64,000 nt of DNA, from positions 5,902,744-5,966,743 of the forward strand of contig NC_016609.1 of assembly GCF_000246855.1 (NCBI RefSeq), read 5' to 3'. Origin of the DNA: Niastella koreensis GR20-10 (GTDB lineage Bacteria; Bacteroidota; Bacteroidia; Chitinophagales; Chitinophagaceae). The translations under genes and the position numbers were made by a program. The notes beneath the pieces were generated by a model. The model did no database searches. It was not told the DNA's origin and saw only the letters and a program-made list of their open reading frames with translations. Below are positions 43,455-51,828 of this stretch, piece after piece. Positions within the stretch are counted from its first letter, which is position 1, and every line of letters starts with the position of its first letter.

Positions 43455-43514
43455 GTTTGTTAGTCAGTTTGTTAGTCAGTTTGTTAGTTAGTTTGTTAGT
43501 TAGTTTGTTACTTC
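43455..43514. repeat. Dodecamer tandem tract
   Basis: Five 12-base units (gtttgttagtca twice, gtttgttagtta twice, gtttgttacttc) directly after the NTF2-like gene. Confidence 0.85.
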
Positions 43515-43532
43515 TTTAGTTAGTTTATATTG

Positions 43533-43560
43533 GCCGCATAGGGATTCTATGCGGCTTTTT
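43533..43560 (+). terminator. Terminator of the NTF2-like gene
   Basis: GCCGCATAG (43533-43541) pairs with CTATGCGGC (43547-43555), loop GGATT, then T5. Confidence 0.9.
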
Positions 43561-43593
43561 GTTGCCCATAACATACCAGGAGTTATTGCAGCA

Positions 43594-44433
43594 TCAGTTT
43601 GATTCGAGCATCAATTTGAATACGACATCCTGCTTTTTATAAGATTTCACCTTTCTCCCATTTTGTTCCGCTGGTATCCATGCGCCGCTTTTCCGGATAA
43701 CGCGAATGGCCTCTTCACGCAAACCACCCTCCTCCGGGCCGCTGACGGCCTGTACATCACTCACATTTCCTTCTTTATCGACAATGAACAGTACCGTAAC
43801 AACTCCTTGTATCTCATTGCTTAAGCCATCTTCGGGATAGTGAAAGTTTTTATTGAGATAGCGCTTCCAGGCAGCGGGCCCGCCGGGATACTGCGACTCG
43901 ATCTCCACTTTGAGAAAAGTCTTTTCATAGTCCTCGGTGACTTTTGCCTTTGGTGCTTCTATGATTCCTCTTGCATCATCAGATGCAGGGGGAGCCACGA
44001 TCCCTTCATCTTTCACTCCTTCCTGGTTCATCGTACCAATCCTGGTATCCTGCAGCTTTTCCTGTTCTGGTGGCTTATCCTCCTCTTTTATTTCTTCATC
44101 TTTCACAATCCGGGGAGGTGTGAACCTGGTCATCTCTATTTTTGGAACTTCTGCTTTTGGAGGTAATGGGGGTTCCATTTTCTTCTCTTCTTTTTCTTTT
44201 ACTTCTTCCAGCTGCACGTCTTTTATCAGTAGAACCTGGTTTTTCTCATTGCTGTTCTGATTGGGCAGGAAATTAACTACCGATAACACCACAACGATGA
44301 TACCCACTGCAAGAAGGGCCTCAATCAGGCGCTTATTATATTTCTTCCTCAATTCATATGCACCATATTCCTTATTTCTGCCATCAAATAAAACATCTAA
44401 GGGGTCGGCGTATAATATTTTTTGGGCTTCCAT
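43594..44433 (-). CDS. tonB: Energy transducer TonB
   Basis: A 279-residue TonB. A cytosolic N-terminus of the Bacteroidota type (LDVLFDGRNKEYGAYELRKKY) precedes one membrane helix (LLAVGIIVVVLSVVNFL, about 39-55), a Pro/Glu/Lys-rich periplasmic arm (about 80-150) and a C-terminal TonB domain (FHYPEDGLSNEIQGVVTVLF, VDKEGNVSDVQAV, AWIPAEQNGRKVK). It carries proton-motive energy to TonB-dependent barrels such as the SusC at 3377-6736. No exbB/exbD neighbours; many Bacteroidota carry several tonB genes. Confidence 0.92.
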   Translation of the reverse strand: MEAQKILYADPLDVLFDGRNKEYGAYELRKKYNKRLIEALLAVGIIVVVLSVVNFLPNQNSNEKNQVLLIKDVQLEEVKEKEEKKMEPPLPPKAEVPKIEMTRFTPPRIVKDEEIKEEDKPPEQEKLQDTRIGTMNQEGVKDEGIVAPPASDDARGIIEAPKAKVTEDYEKTFLKVEIESQYPGGPAAWKRYLNKNFHYPEDGLSNEIQGVVTVLFIVDKEGNVSDVQAVSGPEEGGLREEAIRVIRKSGAWIPAEQNGRKVKSYKKQDVVFKLMLESN

Positions 44434-44865
44434 GGTAAATAATTTTTTCTTTGATAAACAATTGAACTAATCTGTGGGAGTCAATTGCCCCTTGTTTACA
44501 AAGCAAGCTACACTTAGCAGCCGACCCGGCTTATGACAGGAGTAATCTCTATAGTTGATTTTTGTCAGTTGTCGTCCCCGTTAGTAATATTCCAGCCATC
44601 ATTAAACGCCCGGCTCAATAGTCTTCAAGTAGATAATCTGCGTAATTAATACGCGATCAGGGCGAGTAATTGATTTAACATTTGTAGTAATCAACTAAAA
44701 AACAGTTCATTAGATCGTTCATTATACTTAGCATGTTAGTAACCGTTTAACAGCTTATTGTCTTAGATCAACATTTTTACGATTTCCCCTTATTGAAACA
44801 ATTTTTATGTGAAAATCACGATTTCTTTTTGGCATTTTTCTCACCTAAACCAAAACTAACAGACA
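44434..44865. other. Divergent intergenic region, tonB / DUF4236 gene
   Basis: AT-rich; should hold promoters in both directions. No perfect TAnnTTTG box found (a near match with an extra base, TAACATTTG, at about 44687-44695). Nothing else supported. Confidence 0.4.
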
Positions 44866-45987
44866 ATGGCCTGGAGCTACAGAAAAAGGATCAAGGTTAT
44901 CCCTGGTGTTCATTTAAACTTTAGTAATAGTGGAATTAGTACCTCCATTGGCGTAAGAGGTGCAAGCGTAAACTTCGGAAAAAACGGCACTTACCTAAAT
45001 ACAAGTATACCGGGGTTAGGGCATAACAGGCAGAAACTTTCTGATGGCTCCAAACCCATTCCCGCCACTTATTTCGACCAACCCACACCTTATACCGATA
45101 ACATCTTTAGTGCCGACATTCAGGAGATTACAAGTCAGGACATGCAAGGCATTAAAGAAGCGATTATTGCAGCACATGAACAAAGGTTGGATTTGAGAAA
45201 AGATCTGGCCAGCATAAAAGCGTCATTGGGTAGTTCCAAATTTAAATTGTTTGCAAGTTACATGCTGCTATATGGCGTAATTAAGAAATCAATTGCCAAC
45301 AATATAAAAACGGAAATAAACGCCAAGAAGGACGCTATAAAAGAATTGGAGAAACAGATTGAAAACTGCTATGTAGCGCTTGATATAGAATTTGACCAAA
45401 ATATAAAAGAAAGGTACGACCGGATGGTTGAAAGTTTTAAAAAGCTGTCAACCTCAATGAAAATCTGGGATGTAACCAGTGAAAACTATCAAAACAGGGT
45501 TGCAACAAGGTCAGCAGCATCAACTGTTGTCAACAAACGAGCCGTAAAGTTTGGAATTAAGTCGCTTCCTGATTTAAAGTCGGCGTTTGAAACGTTATGG
45601 CTAAAGAATGCCAATGGAGCTGATTTATACTTTTATCCAAATTTCATTGTTATGTACTCCAATCAAAAGCAATTTGCTTTAATTGGCCTTCACGAAATTA
45701 ACTTTTATCACAATGCTGTCAGGTTTATTGAAACCGGATCAGTTCCCGGTGACAGTAAAATCATCGACAGAACATGGGCCAAAGTGAACAAGAATGGTAC
45801 ACCAGATAAAAGGTTTAAGGACAACTACCAAATTCCGGTTGTGAGGTATGGTGAAATAACTTTAAATACAGCTACAGGATTAAACGAGCAGTATGAATTC
45901 AGCAATTTTGAATATTCAGAGGAGTTTGCTACCGCCTTCAATAACTATCAACAAACAATAAAATATATAACACAGATAACTGCGTAA
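44866..45987 (+). CDS. DUF4236-domain protein
   Basis: A 373-residue protein. The first 60 residues are a clear DUF4236 domain (MAWSYRKRIKVIPGVHLNFS, then SGISTSIGVRGASVNFGKNG, ending LGHNRQ). The rest holds a coiled-coil stretch (about 105-205; KKDAIKELEKQIENCYVALD) and an alpha/beta domain I cannot name. DUF4236 is a short module of unknown function. It precedes the exonuclease gene by 122 bases in the same direction. Confidence 0.85.
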   Translation: MAWSYRKRIKVIPGVHLNFSNSGISTSIGVRGASVNFGKNGTYLNTSIPGLGHNRQKLSDGSKPIPATYFDQPTPYTDNIFSADIQEITSQDMQGIKEAIIAAHEQRLDLRKDLASIKASLGSSKFKLFASYMLLYGVIKKSIANNIKTEINAKKDAIKELEKQIENCYVALDIEFDQNIKERYDRMVESFKKLSTSMKIWDVTSENYQNRVATRSAASTVVNKRAVKFGIKSLPDLKSAFETLWLKNANGADLYFYPNFIVMYSNQKQFALIGLHEINFYHNAVRFIETGSVPGDSKIIDRTWAKVNKNGTPDKRFKDNYQIPVVRYGEITLNTATGLNEQYEFSNFEYSEEFATAFNNYQQTIKYITQITA

Positions 45988-46109
45988 TAATTTATTTTTC
46001 TATAAAAACTTACACTTAATTCCGGCATCCGAATCATGGATTGCTATGAGATATAAAACCTGGTTTATATTTTTAGCCGGCTATTTAAAAATACCAAAAC
46101 TGCCATGTA

Positions 46110-46601
46110 ATGAAAACAACTACTTTTACTGCTATTGATTTTGAAACTGCCACCCCAAAAAGATGGAGTATTTGCCAGGTGGGAATTGTTAGAGTTACTA
46201 ACGGGAAAATTACTGAAAAAATAGATTTGCTGGTTCAGCCTCCAAAGAACGAATATTCCAATTTCAACATTGCCATTCATGGCATTACACCTGATATGAC
46301 TGCTACTGCATTAACTTTTGATAAAGCATGGAGTAGAATAAAGTCCCTTATAAGCAAACAAAATGTGGTTGCACATAATGGCCATAGGTTTGACTTTAAT
46401 TGCTTAAAGCAAACATTAGAGTTTTATGACCTTGCTGAGCCGAAATATAATAAGCATTGCACATATCAGATCTTTGACGCCAAATTGGATCTCTTATGTA
46501 AAAAATATAAGATAAAATTAGAGAAGCACCACAATGCCCTTGCCGATGCTACTGCCTGTGCAGAGCTTTTTTTACTGCATTTAAAAAACGGACTAAACTA
46601 A
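46110..46601 (+). CDS. DnaQ-like 3'-5' exonuclease
   Basis: A 163-residue DEDD exonuclease: ExoI FTAIDFETATP (Asp and Glu), ExoII VVAHNGHRFDFNCL (Asp), ExoIII HHNALADATACAE (His and Asp). It is a stand-alone domain of the DNA polymerase III epsilon type, without BRCT or polymerase parts. Such proteins proofread or trim DNA or RNA. It converges on the FHA gene with 7 bases between them. Confidence 0.92.
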   Translation: MKTTTFTAIDFETATPKRWSICQVGIVRVTNGKITEKIDLLVQPPKNEYSNFNIAIHGITPDMTATALTFDKAWSRIKSLISKQNVVAHNGHRFDFNCLKQTLEFYDLAEPKYNKHCTYQIFDAKLDLLCKKYKIKLEKHHNALADATACAELFLLHLKNGLN

Positions 46602-46608
46602 AGGCTAC

Positions 46609-47481
46609 TCATTTCATAAACACCAAAACCGCCGCGCCCCCCAACTCAATCTGATCTCCATGCTGCAACTCATGCGATACTCCCGGCACATTCAGCGACT
46701 TCACTTTATCATCGGCCGTATAAATTCGGATCTTGTTGCCATTCTCCGGCAGGCCGCCTTTGTCGGGGAACAGGAAGAATTTATCGAGCTGGGGGTTGTA
46801 TAAGATATACGCATGGTTACGGCTTACGTGTAAATTGGCCATGCCGGTGGTGGCATTGAATGCTGCGTCGTCCTGTGCCCAGAACACGATATCGTTGGTG
46901 TGTATTTTACCGGTGGAGAGTTTGGGATGTTGTGTTCGGCCAATGCTGAACTTTAATTGTTGTTTGGGGTTCAACTCATATTCGGGAAATTGGGTTTGTC
47001 CTACCAGCACCTGCAGGCGGGCAACGGAATATTGCTGAAACAGGTCCTGACCACGGCGAATCACCTCCAGGCCCATCATGCCATGGGTAATGCAATAGTC
47101 GGGCAGTTTATCTGTTACCAGATGATGTTCAAAAAACCAGCCGCCTGCGAGCTGAATGAAATTATTCACCAGCTTGCGTTCGAGGTGATCTTTCTGGAAC
47201 ATACCGGGCGTATCGTCGCACAGGGCTACCTTCAGCGTTTCTTCCGCCTCTTTATTATTACACAGGATGTATAAACGCAAACCGGCAATGGTGTGGCCCT
47301 TTTCATCTATATAAGGTTTTAACCCATTTATGATGAATTTGATGATCTCCTCCCGCTTGGCCTTCGTAGCTGGAATAGACAATGCTGGTTGCGCCTGGCT
47401 GCTCACGGGTGCTGCATCACTTTGTTCCGGCGCCACCGGGGTGGGGTTATTAAGAAGCTTCCTCAAAAAGTTTTTCATCAC
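46609..47481 (-). CDS. FHA-domain protein
   Basis: A 290-residue soluble protein. After a short basic start and a Pro/Ala/Gln linker, residues 40-160 form an uncharacterised N-terminal domain (KAKREEIIKFIINGLKPYID, GLRLYILCNN). The C-terminal part is an FHA domain (about 185-290) with the expected blocks (FSIGRTQHPK, HVSRNHAYILYN, GDQIELGGAAVLVF), so it should bind phosphothreonine. It is the last gene of the leftward kinase/phosphatase/cell-wall cluster, an obvious target for the kinase at 51829-53604. N-terminal domain plus C-terminal FHA recalls actinobacterial FhaA, by layout only. Confidence 0.87.
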   Translation of the reverse strand: MMKNFLRKLLNNPTPVAPEQSDAAPVSSQAQPALSIPATKAKREEIIKFIINGLKPYIDEKGHTIAGLRLYILCNNKEAEETLKVALCDDTPGMFQKDHLERKLVNNFIQLAGGWFFEHHLVTDKLPDYCITHGMMGLEVIRRGQDLFQQYSVARLQVLVGQTQFPEYELNPKQQLKFSIGRTQHPKLSTGKIHTNDIVFWAQDDAAFNATTGMANLHVSRNHAYILYNPQLDKFFLFPDKGGLPENGNKIRIYTADDKVKSLNVPGVSHELQHGDQIELGGAAVLVFMK

Positions 47482-47514
47482 GGTTATAAATTATTTATTT
47501 AATTAATGAAATCC

Positions 47515-47596
47515 GTTCCAGGTTCCAGAAACCCGGAACTCGGAACTCTGAACTCGGAACTCTGAACTCTGAACTCGGAACTTGGAACCTGGAACT
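47515..47596. repeat. GTTC heptamer tract with complementary arms (locus B)
   Basis: Reverse sense of locus A: gttccag arms at the left, then cggaact, cggaact, ctgaact, cggaact, ctgaact units, and ttggaac/ctggaac at the right. The left arm (ttccaggttccag) is complementary to the right arm. It overlaps the last codon of the FtsW-transpeptidase gene. Confidence 0.8.
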
Positions 47597-50500
47597 AAAA
47601 TGACACGATATACCCTCTCTTCTCCAATACTTTTGCTATTGAATTAGCTACCAATACAGCATTGGAGCTACCCTTTCCCCGCTCAATCCTGATACAGGTT
47701 ACGGTGCGGGAGCGGTGATCGGGCGTGGGCGCAAAAAACACATACCATCCATCGGATTCTATTTCGCCATTGATCACGCGTTCGGGTGTTCCGGATTTTC
47801 CGGCTACTACGATGTTCCTGATCTTCTGTTTGCCGGGCTGGTTACTCTGGTCGATCATATAGCGGGTAAGCGTTCCTGCATAGGCGGTATCTTCGGCAAT
47901 CTCAACTCCACTGGCTATTGGCTGATTAACGCCTGCCTCCTTCAACATGTACCGCGTGGGCATCATGACGCCATTATTGGCAATAGCGCCCGCCATCCGC
48001 GCCATAGACGCGGGCGTGGCCGTAAGCGAACTTTGTCCCCACGCCAGGCCCGAGAACGGACTGCGATACCGGTTCTTGGTTCCCATTAACCTGGGATTGT
48101 TATACGCCCGGCGATCGTGGTTCATCACCTGCTTCTGCCAGTCGGCCAGGTCTTCGGCTTGCTTTACTTTATTGGTAGTGGGCGCAAAATCATAGCCACC
48201 CCGCTGATCGATGTTCATCCCCGTTGCCTGGTACAGGGCAGCCATCTGTTCTTCTAAATTATTTTCATTGGCCATGCGAATGAAGAAGATGTTACTCGAG
48301 TTCACGATGGCCTCGTGCATATCCACATAATTCACTTTAGGAATAAACGGTTCCTGCTCGGTTGGGTTATCGCGGAAGATCTCGGAACGATAGATATCGG
48401 TATATTTTACTTTGGCGGCATCCAGCCCCATTTTATTAAAGGCTGCCATGCCCGTCAATATTTTTGCGGTTGAACCGGGCGCGGTGGCATACGTTAAACC
48501 GAGGTCGCGATCGGTAACCGGTTTGGGCAGTTTATTGCGTTCACGATCGGGCAACAACATCAGATCGGGCATTTGCAAATTGGGTAACGGGTTTAAGGCA
48601 GAAGCCAGCAGATCGCCACTGCCGGCATCCATCACCACCACGGCGATGCGATCATTTTTAAAATTGCTTTTGCGCAGGGAATCCTGGATCTCTTTTTGCA
48701 GCGCCGCATCGATGGTTAAATGGATATCGCGGTCTTTGTGTTTTATTTTCCGGATCGCTTCATTGGTGGTATCGATGCCCGACTGCAGACTTTCTACCAA
48801 TGGCGAATAATCGTAACTCACCAGCTTGATGGTTTTTTGTACCGGCCGCGTAAATTTATCGGGACGGTATTCTGTACTTACATAATCGCGTTTTTCCGGA
48901 CTGGTAGCATACCCGCGTAATGAAGTTAAATGGCGCGCTTCGGCAAAATAGCCATTGCCTTGCCCCCAGAACAGGCGGGTATTGTAATCGCCCGTCCAGA
49001 AGAAGAGGTCTTCTTCAAACGGATAAAAACGCACTACCCTTTTCTGCAAGGTGTTTTCGAGTTGTGTGGTATCGATGCCTGCACTGAGATAGGCATCCAT
49101 ATTTTTTTTGATAACGCCGGGTTCGCTGGTAGCGATCACCAGTCCATTACGATCGTAAATAGAACCGGCTGCCAGCACGCGCGTGAGTTTATCGATGCGC
49201 GGGTTGTAACTATAAATAGGTAAGCCATTGCGATTGATCACACGCGCCGGCCGAACCAGGATCTCTTTACGCTGCACTACCTGCACCTGGTACAACTTCA
49301 CCATCAACGCAGCCAACCCGGTTAAGAAGAACAGGATGCCGGTGCCCAGCACAAAGTCGTAGTACTTGCGCAGGTGTTCGGTTTGAATGGCCTGTCCGGG
49401 CCGCGACGAAATACCCGCTACAATCCCCATGGCCGCGAGGTTTACGATCAGTGAGATCTTTCCATAACTCAAAAATGGAACGGTGACCCCCGTGAGCGGT
49501 ATCAGCCCAATGGAGCCACCGGCAATCAGCAGAAATTGTATGCCGGTGGCAATGGCTATGCCGGCACACAAATAAAAACTAAACGGCTGTCCTGCCCGGC
49601 GGGCATGTAAAAACGACCGGTGTATTAACATGCCGAACACCAGGAACACGGCCACCAAACCCAACCAGCCCAATTCTTCCCCGATGCTGGGTAGAATCAT
49701 ATCGGTATGCGCAGCAGGCATGGTATTGGGAAAACCGCGGCCGGGGCCTTGCCCCGTTAACCCGCCCGACGCCAACGTCCAGTAACTGTGCGCGAGGTGG
49801 TCGCCGCCAAAAACATCATTATCCCACTGGCTTAACCACATGGCTTTGCGATCGGCGAGGCGGTCGCCAATACCTGGCAACTGATCGCCAAATGCAAAGG
49901 CGGCGATTACGAGTAACACAATCACCGGGGCATCGGCCAGGGCGGCAAAAACGCCATACCATTTCACGGTTTTTACCTGGCGTTGGAGGATCATGGTTAA
50001 GATCACCGCCACAAAACTGATGGCCGTCGCCAGCCAGCCGGGTACATAATTCAGCAACACACAATACACCACACCCGCCAAAACCGTCAGCAATAAATTG
50101 CCACGTGCAATGCTATAAAAGAATAAGAAGGTAAAACACATTACCATAGCGGGCCCCATATCGCCCATTAACAGGTACAGCGCCAGGATAACACCCACGC
50201 CTGCAAACACCCCCAAACTAACCAGGAAGCGCCAGCGGATATCCGACAAATTGCGGATGTTCTCTTCATTGGCGGCAAAGAACCCGGCCAGGAATAATAA
50301 CAGCAAATACTTGGTGATCTCACTGGGTTGAAAAGTAAAACCGCCCAGTTGAATGTTTACTTTCACGCCACTGCCTTCGGGACCTGTTCCTATCAGCAGG
50401 GTCAATAAGGCCATGCCGATGGCCAGTACGAGCCAGGTCCAGCCACGAAGGCCATATACATTCTTTTGTTTGAAATTGAACAGGGCATCGAACCACCAGC

Positions 50501-51614
50501 GGGTATATAATTTACGGATGTCGATCAACGCAAAAACAACAAAACCCGCCAGGCCAATGATCACTCCCTGCAAGGCTTGTGCGGCATGGAGCGTATCGGT
50601 CAGCGGGTTTTGGATACTAAATAATAGCAGGATAGAGATGCTGCATAACAACAGCAGCAAGGGTAAAATAAATACATCGGGCTCTTTTTTTCGCAGCCAC
50701 AAAATAACATGCGCCAGGAAAAAGGCCAGCATACAACCGCCAACGATCAGCCAGTAGGAAGTGGTGAACGCTGACGGCGTTCTTACCAACAGGATCCCGT
50801 CTTCTTTCATTTGTGCATACGCGATGGGACCGATCAACCTTACTTTATGCGGTTTGCCAGTGAAAGTATAGAACTTATCTTTTTCCAGGCGGGCGCTCCC
50901 CTGGCGGGCGCCAAATTCAAAACCGGGTTTCAGCGGCAGCACACTATAGCCTGAATCCGTTACCAGGCCGGTAAAATGAAATTCGCCATTATTATCGGTG
51001 CGGGCGTACAGCACATGATCGTACAGGGAATCTTCGTCGGGCGTGGCAATGTGTTCGCGCAATTGCACCAGCGTGCCGGCCATCGGTTGCTCCTGGTACA
51101 CCAAACGCCCACCCATTTCATGCGTTCCCGTTGCAACATTCACCGTTGCCGGATACGCAGTAGGGTTTTTCAATTCTTTATTGTACAGCACCGAATCAAA
51201 ACCCAGGCGTTGGCGCGAGGCTTCCAATCTTCCCTGAAAATCCAGACCACCATGGGGCGCTTTCCATTCAACGGGCGCTATCAAACCAAAGCCGCCTTTA
51301 TTGATGGCGCCGAGGTTGTCTACATTGCCAACGGTGATCAGCCGCATCGACAACGAATCAACCAGCATGTCTGCATCGCGCTCATCGGCAAAAAAGTTGC
51401 CATTGGTAATGATCTTTCTTAAAGAATCTTTATTTAGTCCGGCTTCCAGTTTAATGGCCCGGCCGGTTTTCAATGCGGTATCGGCGCGATTCAATGCGGG
51501 TGACAACGTAAAGAACAACTTTACAAAGAGTACGAGCATCAATACGGCGGAACCAGTTAAAAGGATCCAACCTTCTACTTTACTACTATGAATATTTTTC
51601 GGGTTAACTTCCAT
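47595..51614 (-). CDS. Fused FtsW/RodA (SEDS) glycosyltransferase - penicillin-binding transpeptidase
   Basis: A 1339-residue fusion. One membrane helix (about 15-35) and a periplasmic part with a Cna/carboxypeptidase-like sandwich (about 40-270) precede a SEDS polymerase region (about 285-760; LGWTWLVLAI-type helices, LPSIGEELGWLGLVAVFLVF at about 645-664, TGVTVPFLSYGKISLIVNL at about 708-726). From about 775 a class B PBP begins (VKLYQVQVVQRKEILVRPAR) with the transpeptidase Ser motif STAK (about 1048), SSN (in NSSNIFFIRM) and KSGT (about 1271). The polymerase and cross-linking enzymes are normally separate partners. Here one chain holds both. It lies in a kinase, phosphatase and FHA gene group. 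Confidence 0.93.
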   Translation of the reverse strand: MEVNPKNIHSSKVEGWILLTGSAVLMLVLFVKLFFTLSPALNRADTALKTGRAIKLEAGLNKDSLRKIITNGNFFADERDADMLVDSLSMRLITVGNVDNLGAINKGGFGLIAPVEWKAPHGGLDFQGRLEASRQRLGFDSVLYNKELKNPTAYPATVNVATGTHEMGGRLVYQEQPMAGTLVQLREHIATPDEDSLYDHVLYARTDNNGEFHFTGLVTDSGYSVLPLKPGFEFGARQGSARLEKDKFYTFTGKPHKVRLIGPIAYAQMKEDGILLVRTPSAFTTSYWLIVGGCMLAFFLAHVILWLRKKEPDVFILPLLLLLCSISILLLFSIQNPLTDTLHAAQALQGVIIGLAGFVVFALIDIRKLYTRWWFDALFNFKQKNVYGLRGWTWLVLAIGMALLTLLIGTGPEGSGVKVNIQLGGFTFQPSEITKYLLLLFLAGFFAANEENIRNLSDIRWRFLVSLGVFAGVGVILALYLLMGDMGPAMVMCFTFLFFYSIARGNLLLTVLAGVVYCVLLNYVPGWLATAISFVAVILTMILQRQVKTVKWYGVFAALADAPVIVLLVIAAFAFGDQLPGIGDRLADRKAMWLSQWDNDVFGGDHLAHSYWTLASGGLTGQGPGRGFPNTMPAAHTDMILPSIGEELGWLGLVAVFLVFGMLIHRSFLHARRAGQPFSFYLCAGIAIATGIQFLLIAGGSIGLIPLTGVTVPFLSYGKISLIVNLAAMGIVAGISSRPGQAIQTEHLRKYYDFVLGTGILFFLTGLAALMVKLYQVQVVQRKEILVRPARVINRNGLPIYSYNPRIDKLTRVLAAGSIYDRNGLVIATSEPGVIKKNMDAYLSAGIDTTQLENTLQKRVVRFYPFEEDLFFWTGDYNTRLFWGQGNGYFAEARHLTSLRGYATSPEKRDYVSTEYRPDKFTRPVQKTIKLVSYDYSPLVESLQSGIDTTNEAIRKIKHKDRDIHLTIDAALQKEIQDSLRKSNFKNDRIAVVVMDAGSGDLLASALNPLPNLQMPDLMLLPDRERNKLPKPVTDRDLGLTYATAPGSTAKILTGMAAFNKMGLDAAKVKYTDIYRSEIFRDNPTEQEPFIPKVNYVDMHEAIVNSSNIFFIRMANENNLEEQMAALYQATGMNIDQRGGYDFAPTTNKVKQAEDLADWQKQVMNHDRRAYNNPRLMGTKNRYRSPFSGLAWGQSSLTATPASMARMAGAIANNGVMMPTRYMLKEAGVNQPIASGVEIAEDTAYAGTLTRYMIDQSNQPGKQKIRNIVVAGKSGTPERVINGEIESDGWYVFFAPTPDHRSRTVTCIRIERGKGSSNAVLVANSIAKVLEKRGYIVSF

Positions 51615-51635
51615 TTTCTTTTCTTTGGGCTAACT

Positions 51636-51800
51636 AGTTCCGGGTTCGGAGTTCCGAGTTCCAAGTTCAGAGTTCAGAGTTCAGAGTTTCGGGTTCGGAG
51701 TTCCGAGTTCAGAGTTCAGAGTTCCGAGTTCAGAGTTCAGAGTTTCGGGTTCAGAGTTCAGAGTTTCGGGTTCAGGAATCATAACCTGGAACCCGGAACT
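51636..51800. repeat. GTTC heptamer tract with complementary arm (locus C)
   Basis: The longest of the three GTTC tracts: about 20 7-base units (agttcag, agttccg, ggttcgg, agtttcg), with an acctgga/acccgga arm at the right end complementary to the left start. It separates the kinase gene from the FtsW-transpeptidase gene. Confidence 0.85.
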
Positions 51801-51828
51801 GAAACAATGTCTTAAAATCGATTATCTG

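Noticed and set aside
51636-51800. GTTC heptamer tract as a possible CRISPR array
   Set aside because: Units are 7 bases with no unique spacers and no cas genes nearby; a short-period tandem tract.
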